Source of the DNA: Acidimicrobiia bacterium
GTDB lineage: Bacteria > Actinomycetota > Acidimicrobiia > Acidimicrobiales > Aldehydirespiratoraceae
Assembly: GCA_021296315.1 (NCBI GenBank)
Contig: JAGWAO010000029.1
Coordinates: 42,902 to 85,020, forward strand
Direction: 5' to 3'
DNA length: 42,119 nucleotides
Shown here in pieces: positions 16,867 to 24,001 of this stretch (position 1 is the first letter of the stretch; every line of letters begins with the position of its first letter). The notes under the pieces are model-generated. The model made no database searches. It was not told the DNA's origin and was given only the letters and a program-made list of their open reading frames with translations. Both the position numbers and the translations under genes were made by a program.

Positions 16867-17025
16867 GGATACAGCAGGGTCCAGGGAGTTGGCACTATCG
16901 GCAAGCAGCCCGCCCGTCGGCGTGACTATGGTGGACAACTGCCGTATGCGGATCATCCACGACTCGCCGGCAAAACCGGAATACCGTGGTTACACTGCAA
17001 GGTAAAATACATCAGAAGGAGGTGA
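16861..17025 (+). CDS. Possible 54-aa leader ORF of the deaminase
   Basis: An ATG inside the SOS-box palindrome, 8 nt after TAGTCT, opens a 54-codon frame. It ends with TGA at 17023-17025, 1 bp before the deaminase ATG, and its last codons (Ile-Arg-Arg-Arg) are the deaminase ribosome site itself. The peptide is basic, with no transmembrane segment and no recognised domain. It may be a coupling leader, a small regulator or antitoxin, or chance; nothing in its codon use decides. Confidence 0.3.
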   Translation: MFGYSRVQGVGTIGKQPARRRDYGGQLPYADHPRLAGKTGIPWLHCKVKYIRRR

Positions 17026-17026
17026 A

Positions 17027-18682
17027 ATGGATCAGACACAGCAGAAGGAGAGCAGGGAAACCAGTGACGCCCCGCGCGATGCACTCGACCAGTTGATAGC
17101 GCAGCAACCGGAACGGCATCCTCTGGTGTTCGGGTTTGTGGGGGCAATCGGGACGCCATGGGAGCGCATTCTTCGAGACTTCACCGAATCTCTGCGTCGT
17201 TTCGACTACTCGGCCTCCACCGTTCACTTGTCCAGGTTGGTCGATAATCTCGACTACCGACCTTGGGGAGAATTGCCCGAGCGTGGATCTACAGAGTACT
17301 ACGAGAGGCGAATGAACGCCGGTGATCTACTTCGGGCCAAGACGCGCAATGGCTCTGCGATGGCTGCTCTTGCCGTTCGTGAAGTAGCTGCTCAACGGAA
17401 TAGTTCAGAGAACGAGAGTTCGATTGTATTCCTGCTTCGTAGCCTTAAGCATCCAGACGAAGTAACGCTTCTGCGCCATGTCTATGGTAGAGCCTTCTTC
17501 CTGATTGGCGTTGCCTGCAGTATCGCCGAACGCCGCCATGTACTGTCGGAATCCTTATCGCACTTTGGTGAATCAAGAGCAGGGGCAGAGCGACTGATCT
17601 CAAGAGATGAGTCCGATCCGAATAATCGTGATTACGGACAGAATGTGCGGGACACCTACTCAATGGCAGACGTATTCGTGCCAGGCGCCACAGGTATAGA
17701 TGTACGGTCAGATATCGATCGATTCATTGATTCCGTGTTCGGTACGCCTTTCTTGACACCGACACCACATGAAGAGGGTATGCGGTTCGCGCAGGTTGCT
17801 GCTCTTCGCTCAGCAGCAGCGAGTCGCCAAGTAGGCGCTGCGCTCATTCCTGTCAATGAGACACCTTTTGTTGCGGGCACGAATGAAGTACCCAAACCTG
17901 GCGGCGGTCAGTATTGGACAAGTGATTCTCCGGACTTCAGAGACTTCAAGACAGGTCGCGACCCAAACAAGGTCTACATCAAGTGGGTTGTGCAGGATCT
18001 CTTGGAGCGTCTACGTGATCACAACTGGTTGTCTGAATCTCTAGGAAACCAGAGTGGGCCAGAACTTGTGGAGCAGGCATTCACTGTGGACGAGTCAGGG
18101 TTATCGGTTCTTGGGGATGCACGCGTAGCAGCGCTGATTGAATTCACCAGATGTTTGCATGCTGAACAAGCAACGATAATCAATGCCGCTCGTTCAGGTG
18201 TTGTCACTCAAGGTGCAGTGTTGTACTCAACTACGTTTCCCTGTCATGAGTGCGCGAAGATGATAATAGGTGCCGGTATTGCGGAAGTTCACTACATTGA
18301 ACCATATCCTAAGAATCTTGTGAACGAGCTATTTCGGGACATGATCGATGTCTCACCGGCCGTTGGATCGCCGGGCGTACTAGTTGCTGGAAAGTTTCCG
18401 TTCCATCAGTTCTTAGGAATCGCACCCCGCTGGTATGCCGAAGCGTTCACAGCTGGTCGGCGTCGAATTGGCGATCAGTTGGTTGATTTCGATCCTCGAA
18501 CAGCCAACCCGATTACCTCAGGATGGTGCGAGAGGGGGGATCAGGAGCGCGAGGTCTCGACCGATACCGCGATTTCACGAATGATCGAACAACTCGCGGC
18601 CGAGGACGCTGAGGGTGAGAAGATCTCAGGTAAGCAATCACAGATCGACAAAGCACAAGAGGAAATTGCCGAAGTAAGTTAG
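17027..18682 (+). CDS. DCD/AvcD-type anti-phage deoxycytidylate (dCTP/dCMP) deaminase
   Basis: The 551-aa protein joins an N-terminal nucleotide-kinase-like domain with a degenerate P-loop (GFVGAIGTPWE, 36-46; FLLRSLKHPDEV, 135-146) to a C-terminal zinc deaminase domain: HAE (378-380, Zn ligand and catalytic Glu) and PCHEC (405-409, two Zn ligands). This layout is that of defence deaminases (DCD, AvcD) that turn dCTP/dCMP into dU nucleotides during phage infection and starve phage replication. A strong AAGGAGGTGA site lies directly before the ATG. Codon use is visibly AT-richer than in flanking genes, indicating transfer. The last 40 residues are a charged tail. Confidence 0.88.
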   Translation: MDQTQQKESRETSDAPRDALDQLIAQQPERHPLVFGFVGAIGTPWERILRDFTESLRRFDYSASTVHLSRLVDNLDYRPWGELPERGSTEYYERRMNAGDLLRAKTRNGSAMAALAVREVAAQRNSSENESSIVFLLRSLKHPDEVTLLRHVYGRAFFLIGVACSIAERRHVLSESLSHFGESRAGAERLISRDESDPNNRDYGQNVRDTYSMADVFVPGATGIDVRSDIDRFIDSVFGTPFLTPTPHEEGMRFAQVAALRSAAASRQVGAALIPVNETPFVAGTNEVPKPGGGQYWTSDSPDFRDFKTGRDPNKVYIKWVVQDLLERLRDHNWLSESLGNQSGPELVEQAFTVDESGLSVLGDARVAALIEFTRCLHAEQATIINAARSGVVTQGAVLYSTTFPCHECAKMIIGAGIAEVHYIEPYPKNLVNELFRDMIDVSPAVGSPGVLVAGKFPFHQFLGIAPRWYAEAFTAGRRRIGDQLVDFDPRTANPITSGWCERGDQEREVSTDTAISRMIEQLAAEDAEGEKISGKQSQIDKAQEEIAEVS

Positions 18683-18784
18683 ACAAGATGATTATGGATC
18701 TAGTTGGTCTCGTACTCCCCACAATACACACCAGATCATGGGGCGCTATTGGGGGTGCGTCCTAGGACAAGAGAGGTGAATCGA

Positions 18785-19015
18785 ATGGGCAGCGATCAAA
18801 TGTCTGATCATGAACGAGCTGAGACAGCTCAAAAGAGGTTGATGCAGATTCCACGCGAACAACTTGGCCCTGCAGGCCGAATTCTCGTCGATAATCCGCG
18901 CTCTGCAACGCCCGAACAACGTAGGGCAGCAATCCGACGAGTGGAGGGCAATGGCCTCGGAGAGATGACCGATGGGCAGCTTCCGCTAAAGGGCGCTAGC
19001 GGGGACGGCAGGTAG
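18785..19015 (+). CDS. Unrecognised 76-aa protein downstream of the deaminase
   Basis: The ATG at 18785 has AGAGGTGA about 5 nt upstream. The protein is hydrophilic, rich in Arg, Glu and Gly, with no membrane segment or cysteine; the middle (RSATPEQRRAAIRRVEG) looks helical. Base composition is intermediate between the deaminase and the chromosome. It lies 102 bp after the deaminase in the same direction and before the hemQ promoter, so it probably arrived with the deaminase. No function can be named. Confidence 0.5.
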   Translation: MGSDQMSDHERAETAQKRLMQIPREQLGPAGRILVDNPRSATPEQRRAAIRRVEGNGLGEMTDGQLPLKGASGDGR

Positions 19016-19070
19016 CACAACCTCAGCGGATGGTCCCATACCGCGCCCGCTTGGCTTAGTTGGCTCTTCG

Positions 19071-19076
19071 TAGACT
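19071..19076 (+). promoter_or_regulatory. Predicted leaderless -10 box (TAGACT) of hemQ
   Basis: TAGACT lies exactly 6 nt before the ATG at 19083. This supports 19083 as the true hemQ start, although that start is out of frame with the rest of the gene. Confidence 0.5.
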
Positions 19077-19082
19077 GCGGTG

Positions 19083-19744
19083 ATGCTGGAATCGGTCGGC
19101 GTGGGCCAGGGACTGGTCGTGGTGCACCTGTTCTGCGCCCGCACGGCGCGGTTCTCAGCGCGGTCAAGGACGCTGCCGAGGCGGGCACCCAGGTGGTGAC
19201 GGTGGCGGTGCTGGGTCACAAGGCGCAGCTGTGCTTCATGGGCCTGCATGCCGATGCCTGGGTACTGCGCGACCTACAGACCGGCCTGGTGCGGGCGGGG
19301 CTGGACATCGCCGACAGCTACGTGTCGATCACCGAGCTGTCCGAGTACGCCCTGGGGCTGCCCGCGGAGATGGCCGACATGCGCCTGAATCCCAAGCTGC
19401 CCCCGCCGGGCAAGCCGGCCTGGTGCTTCTACCCGATGACCAAGCGGCGCGACGCAGGTCAGAACTGGTACGAGCTCGGATTCGACGAACGCAAGGAGTT
19501 GATGTACGAGCACGGCGCGTCCGGGCGCAAGTTCGCGGGGCGCATCGTGCAGTTGGTGACCGCATCCACCGGGCTCGACGACTGGGAGTGGGGCGTAACC
19601 CTCTTCGGTGAGGACATCGGCGCCCTCAAGGAGACCGTCTACACCATGCGCTACGACCGGGCCTCGGCCGCCTACGCCGAGTTCGGCCCGTTCGTAACCG
19701 GCCTGGTGGGACCGGCCGACGAAATCCTCGGGCGGACCTGCTGA
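19083..19744 (+). pseudogene. hemQ: hemQ (coproheme decarboxylase) with apparent frameshift
   Basis: HemQ/ChdC decarboxylates coproheme to heme b, the last step of the coproporphyrin-dependent heme pathway of actinobacteria. From about 19142 to 19744 the frame codes a good HemQ: HGAVLSAVKDAAEAGTQVV, WCFYPMTKRR with the catalytic Tyr, and LMYEHGASGRKF with the likely heme-ligand His. The start (ATG 19083, MLESVGVGQGLVVVHLFC) is in another frame. One extra C in the run at 19138-19140 would join them as HLFCAPHGAV. No usable ATG, GTG or TTG precedes 19193 in the main frame. Either the assembly dropped a base or the gene is damaged; given its role, an error is likelier. Confidence 0.8.
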
Positions 19745-19778
19745 CTACGCCGATCCGGTGAGGGTTCCCGGCCGGGGT

Positions 19779-19784
19779 TAGGGT
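19779..19784 (+). promoter_or_regulatory. Predicted leaderless -10 box (TAGGGT)
   Basis: TAGGGT lies 6 nt before the GTG at 19791. Confidence 0.5.
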
Positions 19785-19790
19785 GCCGGA

Positions 19791-20513
19791 GTGGGCGAAG
19801 ATGCACGGATTCCGAGAGCCGCGGCCGATGCCGAGCCGCGGTCGGCAGGGGAGGCTGAGATCCTGCGCTGGGCCGACAGCCTGGCCGGGATAGCCCAGAC
19901 CGGCCTGGGCTTCACCGAGAGCCGCTACGAGCAAGAGCGCTTCGAGGAAGTGCTGGCGGTGGCGGCCGACATCCGGGCCCACAGTGAGGTCGGGACCGAC
20001 GCGGAAGAGCAGGTGCAGGACTGGCTCGGCGGCGTCGGCTCCGGCATCGCCGGTTACGTCACGCCCAAGATTACTGTCGGCGCCATCGTCGGCGATGACG
20101 ATGGCCGGATACTGCTGGTGCAGCGAGCCGACTCAGGCTGGTGGCTGTATCCCACCGGATGGTCGGATGTGGGCTACTCGCCGTCGGAGGTCGCCGTCAA
20201 GGAGGTCCGCGAGGAGACCGGCATCGACTGCGAGGTTCTGCGGCCCATCGCCATCCTCGACGGGATGCGCCTCGGCTTTCACCGGGTGCCGCTGGTGTCC
20301 ATCGTGTTCTGTTGCCGCAGCCTCGGCGGCGAACTCAAGGCCCATCCACTGGAGTGCTCCGATGTGGGCTTCTTCGCCGAGGGCGAGCTGCCCGAACGCA
20401 CCGCCCGTCCCGAGCTGTGGGCCCCGCACGCCTTCAGCGCCATCCGGGGCGAGCCGGTGGAGGTGCTCTTCGACCTCCCCCGAGACCCGCCATGGCGGGA
20501 GCCCGAGGGCTGA
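19791..20513 (+). CDS. NUDIX hydrolase with NUDIX_N-type N-terminal domain
   Basis: The 240-aa protein has an N-terminal helical part (WADSLAGIAQTGLGFTESRYEQERFEEVLAVAADI, about 26-60, in pieces) typical of the domain preceding some NUDIX hydrolases of nucleoside-diphosphate compounds, then the catalytic domain from about 93. The NUDIX box is GWSDVGYSPSEVAVKEVREE, followed by TGI; the first conserved Glu is Tyr here and the Arg is Lys, while the metal-binding EVREE core is kept. The substrate is unknown. The start GTG at 19791 follows a leaderless-type -10 box. Confidence 0.85.
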   Translation: MGEDARIPRAAADAEPRSAGEAEILRWADSLAGIAQTGLGFTESRYEQERFEEVLAVAADIRAHSEVGTDAEEQVQDWLGGVGSGIAGYVTPKITVGAIVGDDDGRILLVQRADSGWWLYPTGWSDVGYSPSEVAVKEVREETGIDCEVLRPIAILDGMRLGFHRVPLVSIVFCCRSLGGELKAHPLECSDVGFFAEGELPERTARPELWAPHAFSAIRGEPVEVLFDLPRDPPWREPEG

Positions 20514-20516
20514 GAC

Positions 20517-20565
20517 TCCCGCTCTTGTTCGCTGCGCTCACGGGCCGCTCGGGCCACGGCCTCGC
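20517..20565 (+). repeat. Dispersed intergenic repeat, copy 2 (49 bp)
   Basis: Exact inverted copy of 11625-11673, placed between the convergent NUDIX and PAC2 genes. The two copies face each other across 8.8 kb. Confidence 0.9.
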
Positions 20566-20589
20566 AAGCTCGGCCTCTGGCCTCCCGCT

Positions 20590-21480
20590 CTAGCCGCCGT
20601 CGCGCAGGAACTTCTCGACCTCGGCCACCAGCCGGTCCGGGTCGTCGCTGAGCGACGGGCCGCCGGTGTCCTGATGCCGGCCGGTGTCCCAGGCCGTCTC
20701 AAGACTGGCCACATACTCTGCGGTCTCCTCGTCCTCGGCCACGATCCTGGTGATCTCCCGCTCGTAGGTCTTCGCCCGCTGCTCCAGGTCGAAGGTCGGC
20801 ACTGGAGCCCCCATGAGGGCACACACCCGGTTGACCAGCGCCAGCGCAGCCTTGGGGGACGGCGCGGCCGGCATGTACGACGGCACCGCCGACCAGAATG
20901 ACGCAGTGCTGTAGCCGGCGTCGCGGCAGGCCGACGACAGCACGCCGACGATCCCGGTGGGTCCCTCATAGCTGGACGGGGTGAGGCCGAGCTCGTCGTG
21001 CAGTTCGTCGTCGGTGGAGCCGTACACCTCCACGTCGCGACTGTGGGGAACCTCGGCGAGCAGCGCGCCGAGGGTGATCACCCGCTCCACGTCGAGCAGC
21101 CCGGCCAGGGAGATCAGTTGGTGGGTGAACGTCCGCCACCGCAACTGCGGCTCGGTGCCGATCAGCACCACTGCGTCCACACCACCGTCGTCGAGTCGGG
21201 CCACCCGCACCTCGTTCACCGGCCAGTCGATGCGCCGGGCCTTGCTCTCGTCGAGATGGATGGTCGGCCGGGCGGCCGTGAAGTCGAAGAACGGCTCGGG
21301 GTCAATCTCCGCCACCGGTACGCACCCCCAGCGACCGGCCAGATGGGAGGCCGCGGTGGTGGCCGCGTCGCCGGCGTCGTTCCAGCCCTCGAAGGCGGTG
21401 ATCAGCGTGGGACGGTTCAGCTGGGGCCTGGGCCCCGACCACAAGACATGTTCCGGCTCAATCGACACGGGCGCCACCAT
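20590..21480 (-). CDS. PAC2-family protein
   Basis: The 296-aa protein belongs to the PAC2 (proteasome assembly chaperone 2) superfamily of actinobacteria. It shows LITAFEGWNDAGDAATTAASHL near the N-terminus, VVLIGTEPQLRWRTFT, VITLGALLAEVPHSR, and EGPTGIVGVLSSACRDAG. The ATG at 21480 is preferred; the open frame to 21528 would overlap the upstream gene. It is 31 bp after the acetoacetyl-CoA synthetase gene, on the same strand. Its precise role is not known; a link to proteasome assembly is inferred from the family only. Confidence 0.82.
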   Translation of the reverse strand: MVAPVSIEPEHVLWSGPRPQLNRPTLITAFEGWNDAGDAATTAASHLAGRWGCVPVAEIDPEPFFDFTAARPTIHLDESKARRIDWPVNEVRVARLDDGGVDAVVLIGTEPQLRWRTFTHQLISLAGLLDVERVITLGALLAEVPHSRDVEVYGSTDDELHDELGLTPSSYEGPTGIVGVLSSACRDAGYSTASFWSAVPSYMPAAPSPKAALALVNRVCALMGAPVPTFDLEQRAKTYEREITRIVAEDEETAEYVASLETAWDTGRHQDTGGPSLSDDPDRLVAEVEKFLRDGG

Positions 21481-21511
21481 ACCGCCGCCCGAGCGGCGCC
21501 GACCCCCCCCA

Positions 21512-23473
21512 CTAGGCCAGTTCGGCACGGTCTCGGAAGTGTTCCAGGGCTTCCGGGTTGGCCATCGCCGAGGTGTTGCGCACCGGGCGCCCGCAGATCA
21601 CGTCCCGCACCGCGGTCTCGGTCATCTTGCCCGACCGGGTTCGGGGTATGTCATCCACCGCGGCGATCACTGCGGGCACGTGCCGGGGGGACAGCTCGGC
21701 GCGGATCCGGCTGCGGATCAAGTCGCGGAGATCGTCGGTCAACTCGTGTCCGGACGCCATCTTGACGAACAGCACGATGCGGGTGTCGGCCCCGTAGGGC
21801 TGGCCCACCGCGATGCTCTCGTCGACCTCGGGCATCGTGTCGACCCGACGGTAGATCTCGGCGGTGCCGATGCGCACCCCGCCGGGATTGAGCGTGGCAT
21901 CGGACCGGCCGGAGATCACGAACCCTCCCGACGGGGTCCTCGACGCGAAGTCGCCGTGGTGCCAGACGCCGTCGATGCGCTCGAAATAGGCGGCTCGGTA
22001 GCGGGCGTCGCCCGGGTCGTCCCAGAAGCGAAGGGGCATCGACGGGAACGGGTTGCGACACACCAGCTCGCCCTCGACCCCGGACGGCAGCGCCCGGCCC
22101 GATTCGTCCACCACCTCCGTGTCCATGCCCAGGCCGGGACGCTGGATCTCACCCCGCCGGACCGGCGACGTCGGATCGCCGGCGACCAGGCAGCCGCACA
22201 GGTCGGTGCCTCCCGAGATCGATGCCAGATGCACGTCGGCCTTGACGTTGCCGTACACCCAGTCGAATCCCTCGGCCACCAGCGTCGAGCCCGTGGACGT
22301 GATGGCTCGCAGCGACGACAGGTCGTGGGTGGCGATGGGGCGGATACCTGCGTTGCGACAGGCGTCGATGAACTTCGCCGACGTGCCGAACAGGGTGATA
22401 CCGGTGTCGTCGACCAGGTCGAACAGGCGCTCGGGGCCCGGATGGGCGGGCGAGCCGTCGTATAGCACCGCGGCGGCACCGCACGCCAGGGTCGAGGCGA
22501 GCCAGTTCCACATCATCCAGCCCGTGGTGGTGAAGTAGAACACCCGGTCGCCGGGCCTCACATCGCAGTGCAGCCGATGCTCGGCCAGGTGCTTGAGGAG
22601 CAGCCCGCCCGCCCGGTGCACGATGCACTTGGGCGGGCCCGTCGTGCCCGAGGAGTACAGCACGTACCAGGGATGGTCGAAGGGCAGCTGCCGGAACACC
22701 GCCGGAGTGGGTCCGGCGCCGAATCCCGCGCCGTAGCCGTCGAGCCAGCCCGGCTCGACCAGCACCGTGCGGTTGAGCGAGGGCAGGTTGGCGGAGATGT
22801 CGCGCAGGCGCTGGGTGCAGTCATGGCGGCGGCCACCGTAGGGGTAGTCGGCGCAGGCGAACAGCACGGTGGGGGCGATCTGGCTGAAGCGGTCGAGCAC
22901 GCCCGTGGTGCCGAAGTCGGGCGAAGTGGAGCTGAACACCGCGCCGAGGCCGGCCGCGGCCAGCATCACCGCATAGGTCTCGGGCCGGTTGGGCATCCAG
23001 GCCGCCACCCGGTCCCCGGGCCCCACCCCGGCATCGATCAGCAACTGCTGGACCCGGCCAACCATGTTGTGCAACGCGGCCCGGGTGAGGTCGGCGGTCT
23101 CGCCGTCCTCGCTGCGGAAGATCAGGGCGGTGTCCTGCGACGGCTCGCCCAGCAGGTTCTGGGCCACGTTGAGCCGGGCGTCGGGCAGGAACCGGGTGCG
23201 CCGCAGACGCTCGCCCGGGTCGGGGCACCGATCCTCGTCGGGCGACTCGACGAGGCGCTCGCCCCGGTCGCCCGCGACTCCGGACCAGTCCCACAGCGCG
23301 GCCCAGAACTCGCCGCTGTGCTGCACCGACCACCCGTGAAGGCTCTCCCAGTCCGGCAAATCGGTGCCGCGGTGTTCACGCAGCCAACCCCCGAAGGCCG
23401 AGAAGTTGGAATCGGCGGCCCGTTGCCCAGAAGGCGTCCACAGGGGCGCGGTGGGGGCATCCGGGCCGTTCAC
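21512..23473 (-). CDS. aacS: Acetoacetyl-CoA synthetase
   Basis: The 653-aa ANL-superfamily ligase activates acetoacetate with ATP and CoA. It has the AMP-binding loop LYSSGTTGPPKCIVHRAGG (about 273-291), the acetoacetate-type TTTGWMMWNWL (about 317-327), GGTDLCGC (about 417-424), SGRSDATLNPGGVRIGTAE (about 521-539) and the C-terminal catalytic Lys in RTRSGKMTE. The length and N-terminal W-P-S-like opening (LWTPSGQRA) match AacS. It overlaps the GNAT gene by 4 bp and probably forms an operon with it and the PAC2 gene. Confidence 0.93.
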   Translation of the reverse strand: MNGPDAPTAPLWTPSGQRAADSNFSAFGGWLREHRGTDLPDWESLHGWSVQHSGEFWAALWDWSGVAGDRGERLVESPDEDRCPDPGERLRRTRFLPDARLNVAQNLLGEPSQDTALIFRSEDGETADLTRAALHNMVGRVQQLLIDAGVGPGDRVAAWMPNRPETYAVMLAAAGLGAVFSSTSPDFGTTGVLDRFSQIAPTVLFACADYPYGGRRHDCTQRLRDISANLPSLNRTVLVEPGWLDGYGAGFGAGPTPAVFRQLPFDHPWYVLYSSGTTGPPKCIVHRAGGLLLKHLAEHRLHCDVRPGDRVFYFTTTGWMMWNWLASTLACGAAAVLYDGSPAHPGPERLFDLVDDTGITLFGTSAKFIDACRNAGIRPIATHDLSSLRAITSTGSTLVAEGFDWVYGNVKADVHLASISGGTDLCGCLVAGDPTSPVRRGEIQRPGLGMDTEVVDESGRALPSGVEGELVCRNPFPSMPLRFWDDPGDARYRAAYFERIDGVWHHGDFASRTPSGGFVISGRSDATLNPGGVRIGTAEIYRRVDTMPEVDESIAVGQPYGADTRIVLFVKMASGHELTDDLRDLIRSRIRAELSPRHVPAVIAAVDDIPRTRSGKMTETAVRDVICGRPVRNTSAMANPEALEHFRDRAELA

Positions 23474-23934
23474 AGCGTGTAGCGGTAGACGCTCGACTCT
23501 CGCTGCTCGAAGCCCATCCGGGCATAGAGGCGGTTGGCCGCCTCCCGCGAGGGCCGGGAAGTGAGGTCGGTGCTGCGGGCGCCCAGGCGCCGGGCTGTCT
23601 CCAGCGCGGCCTCGCTGAGCCGCTCACCCACCCGCCGCCCTCTCACCGCCTCGTCCACCACCACATCCTCGATGCGGGTGCGCACGCCGGTGGGGATGCG
23701 GAAGGCGACAAGGGTCAGCGCCCCGACGATGCGGTCCCGGTGTCGGGCCACGAACAGTGTGGTGGCGCCGGACGCCACGATCTCCTCCAACTCGGTCCGG
23801 CCCGGCGGGGGGTTCGATGACGACAGCTGAGGGATGAGCCGCTGCATGGCCTCAACCAGCTCGTCGGTGACGGCCCGGCACTCGTGCACTTCGATCTCGG
23901 CGGCGCCGGCCATGTCGTCTCCGGGAGCGGTCAC
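23470..23934 (-). CDS. GNAT-family N-acetyltransferase
   Basis: The 154-aa protein has the GNAT core: IVGALTLVAFRIPTGVRTRIEDVVV (beta strands, in the 68-93 region), the acetyl-CoA pyrophosphate loop VRGRRVGERL (about 97-106), and a C-terminal SREAANRLYARMGFEQRES. The acceptor is unknown. The GTG at 23934 is preceded by TACTCT at 8 nt, a possible leaderless -10. It is translationally coupled to acetoacetyl-CoA synthetase, so protein or small-molecule acetylation near acetyl/acetoacetyl-CoA metabolism is possible. Confidence 0.85.
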   Translation of the reverse strand: MTAPGDDMAGAAEIEVHECRAVTDELVEAMQRLIPQLSSSNPPPGRTELEEIVASGATTLFVARHRDRIVGALTLVAFRIPTGVRTRIEDVVVDEAVRGRRVGERLSEAALETARRLGARSTDLTSRPSREAANRLYARMGFEQRESSVYRYTL

Positions 23935-24001
23935 GGATGCTCAGAGTAGAGCCCGCAGCCGCGCCACCGCTCATCAGACGGAAACGTGAGCCAGCGCGGG
24001 T

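Larger units (their letters stand above)
16678..17026 (+). other. 349-bp intergenic leader region of the deaminase gene
   Basis: The first part (to about 16800) shows no gene I can support. From about 16840 come a TAGTCT hexamer, a GAAC-N4-GTTC palindrome, a 54-codon ORF and the deaminase ribosome site. In AvcD relatives an inhibitory RNA (AvcI) is encoded upstream of the deaminase; this region is long enough to hold one, but I cannot identify it from sequence. Base composition shifts to AT-richer across this stretch. Confidence 0.5.

Noticed and set aside
16674..16904. 76-aa open frame on the minus strand next to the SOS box
   Set aside because: The box would lie inside the frame, there is no ribosome site at its start, and no family is recognised. 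A shorter start at an internal GTG is possible but not supported.
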